NCBI GenBank assembly: GCA_012064385.1
Contig: QRDG01000140.1
Coordinates: forward strand, 1,219,707-1,283,706
DNA from: Puccinellia tenuiflora
Lineage: Eukaryota > Streptophyta > Magnoliopsida > Poales > Poaceae
DNA length: 64,000 nt
Reading direction: 5' to 3'
Every line of letters starts with the position of its first letter. The stretch's first letter is position 1. The notes under the pieces were generated by a model that was given only the letters and a program-made list of their open reading frames with translations, was not told the origin of the DNA and did not search any database. Positions 57,102 through 64,000 of the stretch are shown here, in pieces. The position numbers and the translations under genes were made by a program.

Positions 57102-58904
57102 ATGCAGATAGATGAACGGCATCGATGGATGTACGGCGACCGACGCAGTTCTGATTTTATAACAGGCCTGCATAAATTTATCCATGTGGCTGAGGCAAAC
57201 AAATATGATGGTTTTATACCTTGTACATGTGTGGACTGTCGGAACATTAAGGAGCACTCTTCGTCGAGAACCATTCAAGGCCATCTGCTTCGGAGAGGTT
57301 TCATTCCCAGCTATAATTGTTCGATCAAGCACGGAGAAAGAGGGGTTATGATGGAAGACGATGAAAAAGAAAATGATGATGAGAACTATCGTATGTTCTC
57401 TGAAGAATACGGTGATACTGCGATGGAAGACAATGAAGAAGAAGGTGGTGAAGAACAACGGACGCCAGATGAGCATGCTGATGGTCTTGGTCGGGTCATT
57501 TCCGATGTACAACGAGAATGCGATACAGAAAAGGAGAAGCTGAAGTTGGAGGCCATGCTAGAGGATCACAAAAAGTTGTTGTACCCAAATTGTGAAGATG
57601 GCAGCACAAAGCTCGGTACCACACTGGAATTGCTGAAATGGAAGGCAGAGACTGGTTTATCTGACAAGGGATTTGAAAAGTTACTGAAAATAATGAAGCC
57701 GAAGCTTCCAAAGGATAACGAACTGCCCGAGACTACGTACGAAGCAAAGAAGGCTATCTGCCCTCTAGGATTAGATGTGCAGAAGATACATGCATGCATC
57801 AATGACTGCATCCTTTACCGCGGTGAGGAGTATGAGAATTTAGATGCATGTCCGGTATGCAATGCACTGCGATACAAGATCAGACAAGATGATCCTGGTG
57901 ATGTTGAGGGCGATGACGAGCCCATCAGGAAGAAGATTCCTGCTAAGGTTATGTGGTATGCTCCTATAATACCACGGTTGAAACGTCTGTTCAGAAACAA
58001 AGAGCATGCCATGTTGTTGCGATGGCACAAAGAAGAGCGTAAGAAAGACGGGAAGTTGAGACACCCCGCCGATGGGTCTCAATGGAGAAAAATCGAGAGA
58101 GAGTTCACTCAAGCACACTACACAGTTCTACAAAGTTCCACCTTCGTGGCTCCGTATATCGAGGTACACAAGAATAGTGTACGCTCGAAAAACCCAGTGA
58201 AGCCTGACTCCTGGATTAAACAAAAACACATGAAGACTTTCGGCAGTTGGTTGCGATTACATCTCATGAATGACACCGATGTTGGAGATCAACTCTACTT
58301 ATTGGCCGCGTCACCATCTTCGACTGTATTGACTTTCCAAGGGTACGAGATAAATGGGAATACATTTTACACGATTGCCCAAGATAAAAAGAGTACCAAC
58401 CAAAACAGTGGTGTTCGCTTTGATGCAACAGACGAGAATGGACAAAAGGACACATACTATGGTTACATAGAGGAGATATGGAAACTTAACTATGGGCCTA
58501 CTTTTAAGGTCCCTTTGTTTCGGTGTAGTTGGGTCAACATGAATGGAGATGGGGTAAAGGTAGAATAGCTGTACGGAATGACAACAGTGGATCTCAAGAA
58601 TCTTGTGTACAGAGACGAACCATTCGTCCTAGCCAATGATGTGGCTCAGGTTTTCTATGTGAAGGACATGAGCTCCAGACCGAAAAAAAGAAAAGATAAG
58701 GAAAGAAATACAGCACACGATGATCCAAAGCGTTACATAGTTCTTTCAGAAAAAAGAAACATCGTGGGAGTCGAGGACAAGACAGACATGTTAGCAGATT
58801 ATAATAAGTTTGATGAAATTCCGCCATTCACAGTGAAAACTGACCCAAGCATCCCATTACATAATGAAGAAACTCCATGGTTACGGCCGAAGAAGCGATC
58901 ATGA
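57102..58904 (+). pseudogene. TNP2-type CACTA transposase with catalytic core deleted
   Basis: The 488-codon frame (57102-58568) has an N-terminal transposase-associated domain (WMYGDRR, then CTCVDCRNIKEHSSS, about 9-85). The beginning of the TNP2 domain follows (about 170-345, with ICPLGLDVQKIHACINDCIL and CPVCNALRYK). At about residue 345 the sequence jumps from LRHPADGSQWRKI to QAHYTVLQSSTFVAPYIEVH, a C-terminal part. The central RNase H-like catalytic region is therefore missing, yet the frame is kept. A DUF4216-like end follows (YYGYIEEIWKLNYGP). A TAG at 58566 separates the last block, 58569-58904 (TTVDLKNLVYRDEPFVLAND). TATGCAG before 57108 may be a splice acceptor. Confidence 0.8.
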
Positions 58905-59088
58905 TCTAAGTATGAGTGTAATAGTATATAAAACAATTTATGTATGAGTGTTCTCAAACCTTTTTATGTATGAGTGTTGACAAAAACTGGTGAGAAGTTC
59001 GTGTACAAAACACACGGTATCACCTGCATACAAACCGTATTCGGTCGATGAACTGAAGGATTTCTAGATAGAACAAAACACACGGTAT

Positions 59089-59159
59089 CACCTGCATACA
59101 ACCCTACTGTGGCTAGAGAGTGTCCGCATATCAAATGCACCGTAGGGCGTATGCAGGTG
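59089..59159. repeat. Foldback locus, family X copy 1
   Basis: Arms CACCTGCATACAACCCTACT and (inverted) CACCTGCATACGCCCTACGG around a ~26-nt loop containing GCATATCAAATG, the loop also seen at 60603-60628 and 60945-60970. Confidence 0.7.
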
Positions 59160-59244
59160 AAACCGTTTGATTTGTATTCGGTCGATGAACTGAATGATTT
59201 CTACCACCACCACTCCCACCTCCTCGGCAATTCATCATTGTGTC

Positions 59245-59430
59245 ACCCTAATCCAGTGGTTGGATTCAACCTACCCGAGGGCTTGTGTTTCCAACAGCGT
59301 CGTTGTGTTGTCCTTATTCACCGACCTACAGGAGGTGGCTCCAATGGCTGGCCGACGAACAAGGACAAACACAATAATGCTAGGGAACATGCCAGCGGGT
59401 AGGCTAAATCCAACCATTGGGTTCGGTGGC
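59245..59430 (-). ncRNA. DRM-derived hairpin locus A (candidate small-RNA precursor)
   Basis: Inverted repeat with arms 59245-59278 and 59396-59430. On the minus strand the first arm and its upstream flank encode NERLPLPPNPMVGFSLP, homologous to residues NESMPLPNPMVGFNLP of the DRM gene in this window. The second arm is antisense to the same DRM segment. Pairing continues into the ~117-nt middle part (TTGTGTT-GTCCTTATTC with the complement of GAACAAGGACAAACACAA), so the foldback is long. A TATA box CCTATAAATAG lies at 59485-59475 on the minus strand. Transcription and processing are inferred. Confidence 0.7.
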
Positions 59431-59474
59431 AAAGGTAGACGCTCGTTGTGTGCCGTTTCGCTGCAGGGACGTCG

Positions 59475-59485
59475 CTATTTATAGG
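59475..59485 (-). promoter_or_regulatory. TATA box for hairpin locus A
   Basis: The minus strand reads CCTATAAATAG, a strong plant TATA consensus. A start about 30 nt downstream (near 59450) would place the DRM-derived foldback at the very 5' end of the transcript. Confidence 0.55.
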
Positions 59486-59526
59486 CGATTAGAAGGTGTA
59501 CCTGTGGATGAGGTGGGAGTGCAGAT

Positions 59527-59990
59527 CCAACAGCTCACAAGCGCTCTAAAGAAACACACCCCTGATCCAACGGCTCACAAGCGCTTGAAAGAAACACACG
59601 ATCCGTGTGCTTCTTTAGTCCCGGTTGGTAACACGAACCGGGATGAAAGGGTAGGCCTATAGTCCCGGTTGGTGCCTCCAACCAGGACGAAAGACCCTTT
59701 GGTCCCGGTTGGTAACACGAACCGGTACTAAAGGCCCTGATCCAACAGCTCACAAGTGCTTGAAAGAAACACACGATCCGTGTGCACACGATCCAACAGC
59801 TCACAAGCAATCGAAAGAAACACAACTCTGATCCAACGGCTCACAAGCGCTCGAAGGAAACACACAATCCGTGTGCTTCTTCCACCGCTTCCCGCCTTCG
59901 TCTTCACGCAATTTCTCACTATATATATGTAGGCTTGGCCGCCATTGCCATATCACATCTAAACTCACATCTGCAACCTCATCACTCTTC
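59527..59990 (+). repeat. Repeat block with GGCTCACAAGCGCT units
   Basis: Multiple copies of GATCCAAC(G/A)GCTCACAAGCGCT(C/T)(G/T)AAAGAAACACAC with intervening GTCCCGGTTGGTAACACGAA, related to the array at 61429-61974. The end (about 59880-59990) is a promoter-like stretch with ACTATATATATG. Confidence 0.75.
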
Positions 59991-60041
59991 CATTGTAACA
60001 AAATTTTGACTTAGGTGTTTTTGACTAAGGTGTTCTCGGGG

Positions 60042-60404
60042 ATGATGTCCATGTTGGACCAGAGGGGCGATGTGCGGGACTGGGATCCACCGGGCTGGCA
60101 CTGGGAGGTGCTACCTTCCGGGACACGCAGCTTGGTGAGGAATATGGGTGACATCGTCGACCCGGATCTTCTGTGGTGGCCGTCGCGTGGGCCACGCTCG
60201 GTGCAGAGGGAGCCGGCCCCCGAGGAGGAGGATGAGCATGTCCGTCGCTACATGTATCTATTGGATAGGCAGTATGATAGTAGGTGGTCGTTTCTTCAGA
60301 GGGTTCCTTCTCACGTGAGCTATGACCCTGTGAGGGTTCCTTCTCTTTGGATGCGCAGTGCCGGCGGCTCAGCACCCCGCGGCTCAGGAACCGGTCGAAG
60401 TTAG
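60042..60404 (+). CDS. CACTA accessory ORF 1, unknown
   Basis: 120 residues: MMSMLDQRGDVRDWDPPGWH, then WWPSRGPRSVQREPAPEEED and EEDEHVRRYMYLLDRQY. The upstream region (59920-60000) resembles that of the 62063 ORF, including CTCATCACTCTTCCAT, but its ATG is changed to ATTG, so the start used is unclear. The family is unknown and it may be a decayed paralogue. Confidence 0.35.
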   Translation: MMSMLDQRGDVRDWDPPGWHWEVLPSGTRSLVRNMGDIVDPDLLWWPSRGPRSVQREPAPEEEDEHVRRYMYLLDRQYDSRWSFLQRVPSHVSYDPVRVPSLWMRSAGGSAPRGSGTGRS

Positions 60405-60584
60405 TTTCAGAGTCTGTGATCGCCATTGCAGTTCTCTTGCCTGATGAAGATTGTCCATGGCTACGGCGTAATCAGAAGAAAGGGACACACACGAAGAAAC
60501 AAGTGAACACTAGATAGGGATGTTGTTGGTGATGTGTAATAATTAATGTATTGAACCTTTTATCAAATGCACACGGTTTCCCCG

Positions 60585-60646
60585 TCATACAGCCCAACGG
60601 TGGCTCGTGAGTGCCTGCATATCAAATGCACCGTTGGGCTGTATGA
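60585..60646. repeat. Foldback locus, family X copy 2
   Basis: TCATACAGCCCAACGGTG at 60585-60602 and its exact complement at 60629-60646; loop of 26 nt. Confidence 0.85.
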
Positions 60647-60922
60647 TCGAGTGTTCCCAAATGCATTAAACCTTTTATGTAATTTGTATTCGGTCTTTAG
60701 TCCCGGTTGGTATTTATAGCTAAAAGATCAGGGGAAATCTTCATCTTTAGTCCCGGTTGGTAGCTGGAACCGGGAAAAAAGGAGCGTTGATATGTGTGCC
60801 TTATCTTCTGCTTGAGATCCAACAGCTTCACAAGGACTCGAAAGAAACACACTCTGATCCAACGGCTCACAAGCCCTTTAATAATTAATGTATTAAACCT
60901 TTTATCAAATCCACACGGTTTC

Positions 60923-60992
60923 CCCGTCATACAGCCCAACGGTGGCTCGTGAGTGCCTGCATATCAAATGCACCGTTGGGCTGTATGACGGG
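60923..60992. repeat. Foldback locus, family X copy 3
   Basis: 22-nt arms (60923-60944 and 60971-60992) that are perfectly complementary, with the same 26-nt loop as copy 2. Confidence 0.88.
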
Positions 60993-61100
60993 AATCCGAA
61001 TGATTTGCATATAGGGTCATGTGGCTGATCCAACACTGGTTTTTCCCATCCGAAAGCTTGCGCATCCGTCTCGCGTCGTCGTGAGCAGCAAATCGACCTT

Positions 61101-61203
61101 CGATCCAAGCAGCCGCAAGACATCTCTCATGATCTGACGACCGTCACAAAAAGTCTTGGGAATGTTGTAGATCATGAGAGAGCCTTGCAGCTGCTTGGAT
61201 CCG
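61101..61203. repeat. Foldback locus Y (about 35-nt arms)
   Basis: Arms 61101-61135 and 61169-61203 share (inverted) ATCCAAGCAGC(C/T)GCAAG and TCTCTCATGATCT, with two transitions and a one-base bulge, and a 33-nt loop. The source of the arms is not recognised. Confidence 0.8.
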
Positions 61204-61270
61204 ACCGAGGGGCATGGCTACCACTTCCACCACCACCACTCCCACCTCCTCGGCAATTCATCATTGTGTC

Positions 61271-61362
61271 ACCCTAATCCAGTGGTTGGATTCAACCTAC
61301 CCGAGGGCTTGTGTTAGGGAACATGCCAGCGGGTAGGCTAAATCCAACCATTGGGTTCGGTG
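61271..61362 (-). ncRNA. DRM-derived hairpin locus B (compact, microRNA-precursor-like)
   Basis: A copy of locus A with the middle part removed, giving a 92-nt foldback. Arms are 61362-61329 and 61303-61271 on the minus strand, with a loop of about 25 nt. Near the loop there is a run of 21 pairs with only two G:U wobbles. The 3' arm is antisense to DRM mRNA: over 21 nt against 6398-6418, 18 Watson-Crick pairs, two G:U and one terminal mismatch. A TATA box CCTATAAATAG (61419-61409) lies about 50 nt upstream. The surrounding 61227-61422 duplicates 59207-59487. Confidence 0.72.
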
Positions 61363-61408
61363 GCAAAGGTAGACGCTCGTTGTGTGCCGTTTCGCTGCAG
61401 GGACGTCG

Positions 61409-61419
61409 CTATTTATAGG
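61409..61419 (-). promoter_or_regulatory. TATA box for hairpin locus B
   Basis: CCTATAAATAG on the minus strand, at the same distance from the DRM-derived arm as in locus A. Confidence 0.55.
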
Positions 61420-61428
61420 CGTGTGCTT

Positions 61429-61974
61429 CTGATCCAACGGCTCACAAGCGCTCTAAAGAAACACACCCCTGATCCAACGGCTCACAAGCGCTTGAAAGAA
61501 ACACACGATCCGTGTGCTTCTTTAGTCCTGGTTGGTAACACGAACCGGGACCAAAGGCCCTGATCCAACAGCTCACAAGCGCTCGAAGGAAACACACGAT
61601 CCGTGTGCTTCTGATCCAACGGCTCACAAGCGCTCTAAATAAACACACCCCTGATCCAACGGCTCACAAGCGCTTGAAAGAAACACACGATCCGTGTGCT
61701 TCTTTAGTCCCGGTTGGTAACACGAACCGGGACCAAAGGCCCTGATCCAACAGCTCACAAGCGCTTGAAAGAAACACACGATCCGTGTGCTTCTGATCCA
61801 ACGGCTCACAAGCGCTCTAAAGAAACACACCCCTGATCCAACAGCTCACAAGCGCTTGAAAGAAACACACGATCCGTGTGCACACGATCCAACAGCTCAC
61901 AAGCACTCGAAAGAAACACAACTCTGATCCAACGGCTCACAAGCGCTCGAAGGAAACACACGATCCGTGTGCTT
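61429..61974 (+). repeat. Three tandem 182-bp repeats
   Basis: Units start at about 61429, 61611 and 61793. Each holds three CTCACAAGCGCT...GAAACACAC sub-blocks; the first two also hold a GTTGGTAACACGAACCGGGA block. The spacing is exactly 182 bp. The third unit is diverged at its end. Confidence 0.85.
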
Positions 61975-62062
61975 CTTCCACCACTTTCCGCCTTCGTCTT
62001 CCCGCAATTTCTCACTATATATATCACATCTAAACTCATATCTGCAACCTCATCACTCTTCC

Positions 62063-62602
62063 ATGGCTTCCACCGTACTAACCTACCGTCAGGCGGAGGA
62101 GCTTTCCGCCTCGAACTACCCCTGCCCGCCCGGCTACCGCGTCCCCGCCGGCTGGAGGCTGAGCACCGGAGGCGTGCCGGTCCCTCCTGTCCCTCAAGGT
62201 GTGGCGCGCCGGGCGGCCATCACGAACCACTACTACCTCGAGCTCACACCGGAGCAGCGGATGGATCCGGGCTGGCATCCCGACTACCGCCCGACTTGGG
62301 AAGCCTTCTTCATCAATCGGCGTGAGAGGGCGCTCGCCAGGTACGAGGGGGATGGCCCTCCTCCTTCGGACTTCAACGAGGCCGGCCGTCAGCTGTGGTG
62401 GGCTGGCCGGACTCTCCAGGGCGTTATGAACTACATCATGGCTGGCGATAACCCCCGCCTACGCTACCCTAACATGCAGTCCGGGGGTGCTCACCCGTCG
62501 AGGTTCGAGCCACGAGCGCCGTATGAGTACGATGACAGCGACGACGACGATGACGGCGACTACGAGTACGAGTATTATAGGCCTAGGCAGGAGTATGACT
62601 AA
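62063..62602 (+). CDS. CACTA accessory ORF 2, unknown conserved transposon protein
   Basis: Intact ORF of 179 residues. The N-terminus MASTVLTYRQAEELSASNYP is followed by CPPGYRVPAGWRLSTGGVPV, a WHPDYRPTWEAFFINRRERA block, RQLWWAGRTLQGVMNYI and a very acidic tail (DDSDDDDDGDYEYEYYRPRQ). I have the impression of a protein family that travels with Triticeae CACTA elements, with unknown function. A TATA-like ACTATATATATCAC at about 62015 and the leader CATCACTCTTCC precede the ATG (CCATGG). No nucleic-acid-binding motif is recognised. Confidence 0.65.
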   Translation: MASTVLTYRQAEELSASNYPCPPGYRVPAGWRLSTGGVPVPPVPQGVARRAAITNHYYLELTPEQRMDPGWHPDYRPTWEAFFINRRERALARYEGDGPPPSDFNEAGRQLWWAGRTLQGVMNYIMAGDNPRLRYPNMQSGGAHPSRFEPRAPYEYDDSDDDDDGDYEYEYYRPRQEYD

Positions 62603-63265
62603 GATTGTTAGGACAACTGATCCACTGTTGTCATTCTGTACCGTATCAAATACACCGTCGAAGTTAGTTTCAGAGTATGTGATCACCATTCCAGTTCTCT
62701 TTTATGTGATCATAGTTTAGGTTACTACTTGCTTTTGAAAACTTGCGACCTAAACTATCGACTTCCGGATATGTATGTGATATTCATGCATATGTATGCA
62801 AAATATTTGGGATCCACTGTTGTCATTCTGTACCGTATCCGGTCGATTACCTGAAGGATCCATTGTTGCCATTATGTACTGTTTAGTGACATATGAATTA
62901 AATCAATAGATATGAATTAATTCAATAGATATAAATTAAATAAATAGATAGATTACATTTTTATCAACAATTTGATATATTATTTGCATTTTTCTGATAA
63001 ACTGATCAAATTTACTTAAATGAATTCACCTCTAATCTTAAAAAAAAATGACAAAATGGTTAATATTTTGTATAGATAGAATAACTATTATATAAAACAG
63101 AAAATGGTTTTGAATTATTTATTCAAATTTAAACACTTTTCATGTTGAAAGTCTTTTCAAATTCAAAACCATTTGAAATTCATATTCAAACACCTTAATA
63201 AGAATAAAAAAGGCGGGAACAACATTCAGAACTGAAAAGTTTGAATTTTTTTTGAAAAAGGACTC
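62603..63265. other. AT-rich interior of the CACTA element
   Basis: No coding frame. Short repeats (AATAGATATGAATTAA-type, 62895-62950) and (TTCAAATTTAAAC)-like tracts only. Confidence 0.5.
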
Positions 63266-63412
63266 ATTGGTCCCGGTTTATAGGAAGAACCGGGACGAAA
63301 GGTCCCGGTTCGCGCCAGGGCATTAAATTTTCAGGGCATTGGTCCCGGTTCATGCCACGAACCGGGACGAATGAGGCTTTGGTCCCGGTTGGTGGCATCA
63401 ACCGGGACGGAT
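63266..63412. repeat. Second block of subterminal CACTA repeats
   Basis: Inverted and direct units of GGTCCCGGTT and AACCGGGACGAA, like those at 56610-56810. Confidence 0.8.
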
Positions 63413-64000
63413 GAGTCCTGCTACATAACTGCGCGCCCTTCTCCTTCCCCAATCCATCCCAAAATTCGCTAAGGACCGAAATCACGCCGTCAGGCTGCCG
63501 CCGTCGACCGTCGCCGCGCCCCTTGGCCCGCTCCTCCTCATCAGCCGTCGCCTACTCGCCGGCCGCCCTCCTGCCTCCTCACCGGCCCGCGCCGCGCCCC
63601 TCGCCCCGCTCCTCCTCTCGGGCCGCCTCCTCCTCGCCGGCCCCGTGCCGCGCCCCTTGGCCCGCTGCTCCCCGTCGGCCGTCGCCTCCTCGCCAGCCGC
63701 CTCCTCCTCGCCGGCCTTCTCCTCGCCGACCCACGCTGCTCCCCGTCGGCCCGCTGCTCCCCGTCGGCCTGCTGCTCCCCTTGGCCCGCTGCTCCGCGTC
63801 GGCCGCGCCCCTCGCCCTGCTCCTCCTCTCCAGCCGCCTCCTCCTCGCCGGCCCGTGCCGCGCCCCGCTGCTCCTCGTCGGCGATTGCCTCCTCGCCGGC
63901 CGCCTCCTCCTCGCCGACATTGTCAGCTAGGGTAGGTTTTTAGATATTGTTAGTATTTTTGTATTTTTTTAGGGCATTGCAATTTAGCAAATTGTTAGCA
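63413..64000. other. GC-rich low-complexity stretch, then AT-rich intron-like sequence
   Basis: 63480-63930 is made of CTCCTCGCCGGCC-type repeats; frames on both strands give only Pro/Ala/Arg-rich text. AGCTAGGGTAGGTTTTTAG at about 63926 could be a donor at the end of a first exon, as at CACTA gene starts, but this cannot be tested within the window. Confidence 0.4.

Larger units (their letters stand above)
56533..64000 (+). mobile_element. CACTA (En/Spm-type) transposon, right end outside window
   Basis: Begins CACTAGTAGAAAAAC at 56533, the CACTA terminus. It is followed by arrays of GGTCCCGGTTCGTGCCA and its complement (56610-56810), the usual subterminal repeats of the Triticeae CACTA elements. 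It contains a deleted TNP2-type transposase, several foldback loci, two accessory ORFs and 182-bp tandem repeats. Subterminal-type repeats reappear at 63266-63410, but no right terminus is reached. A second nested CACTA cannot be excluded. Confidence 0.88.

Noticed and set aside
59207..61421. That the DRM hairpins are simply the rice miR820 locus
   Set aside because: As far as I remember the miR820 sequence, it does not occur in these arms. The arms match the PNPMVGFNLP coding segment of DRM. The similarity to rice is in strategy, not evidently in sequence; a direct comparison is still needed.
61429..61974. CRISPR-like regular repeats with spacers
   Set aside because: The units are tandem copies of one 182-bp sequence inside a plant CACTA element; there are no unique spacers or cas genes, and the genome is eukaryotic.
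63523..63935. Pro/Ala/Arg-rich frames on both strands at the right edge
   Set aside because: Low-complexity CTCCTCGCCGGCC repeats give open frames in every phase; no protein-like features.
1..64000. tRNA or rRNA genes
   Set aside because: No segment with A and B boxes plus cloverleaf-type pairing, and no rRNA-like block, was noticed by eye; the tRNA-like motifs seen are retrotransposon primer binding sites.

Overview
The window is nuclear DNA of a grass, almost certainly a member of the Triticeae (wheat, Aegilops, rye or barley group). The low-copy genes have monocot features and consensus introns, and most of the rest is nested transposons of the kinds that fill Triticeae genomes: Copia and Gypsy LTR elements, Stowaway MITEs with CTCCCTCCGTCCC ends, PIF/Harbinger elements with TTA target duplications, and a CACTA element with GGTCCCGGTTCG-type subterminal repeats. 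This is inferred from sequence style; no database was consulted.

Layout. 1-985 is the end of a Copia-type element (leader, primer binding site, one LTR) that leaves through the left edge and has cut into the 3' end of the first of three carboxylesterase (CXE) genes. All three CXE genes are on the minus strand (975-1895, 2404-3357, 25782-26693). Between the second and third lies a complete eight-exon gene for a DRM-type de novo DNA methyltransferase (minus strand, 5393-16500; 593 residues after splicing). One of its introns holds a LINE lacking reverse transcriptase, itself split by a solo LTR. Three tandem ~245-bp repeats lie upstream of its start. A 6.9-kb terminal-inverted-repeat element (18277-25143) with a LINE inside follows. 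After the third CXE come a LINE nested in a LINE (27430-30296), a coding-exon remnant, a perfect-palindrome MITE (30954-31048), an LTR fragment, a complete gag-only Gypsy element with a TCATG target duplication (34618-42658), a recent 633-bp tandem duplication, and a Harbinger element (45024-53255) split by an LTR element with huge LTRs and a 445-bp interior (46044-52543). A two-exon host gene of unknown function lies at 54357-55181. From 56533 to the right edge is a CACTA element.

Main discovery candidate. The CACTA element carries two inverted-repeat loci (59245-59430 and 61271-61362) whose arms derive from the DRM methyltransferase coding sequence. One arm reads NERLPLPPNPMVGFSLP in frame; the DRM gene in this same window reads NESMPLPNPMVGFNLP. 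The opposite arm would give an RNA nearly perfectly complementary to DRM mRNA at 6398-6427. Each locus has a CCTATAAATAG TATA box positioned for transcription of the hairpin on the minus strand. This looks like a transposon-encoded small-RNA gene aimed at the host enzyme of RNA-directed DNA methylation. It is analogous to the rice case in which CACTA-encoded miR820 targets OsDRM2, but is built on a captured piece of the target gene. Expression and cleavage are inference and have to be tested.

How the parts relate. The CXE proteins are predicted soluble alpha/beta-hydrolases of small-ester metabolism. DRM deposits DNA methylation, including CHH, guided by 24-nt siRNAs and so silences the kinds of elements found here. 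The CACTA hairpins may be a counter-measure.
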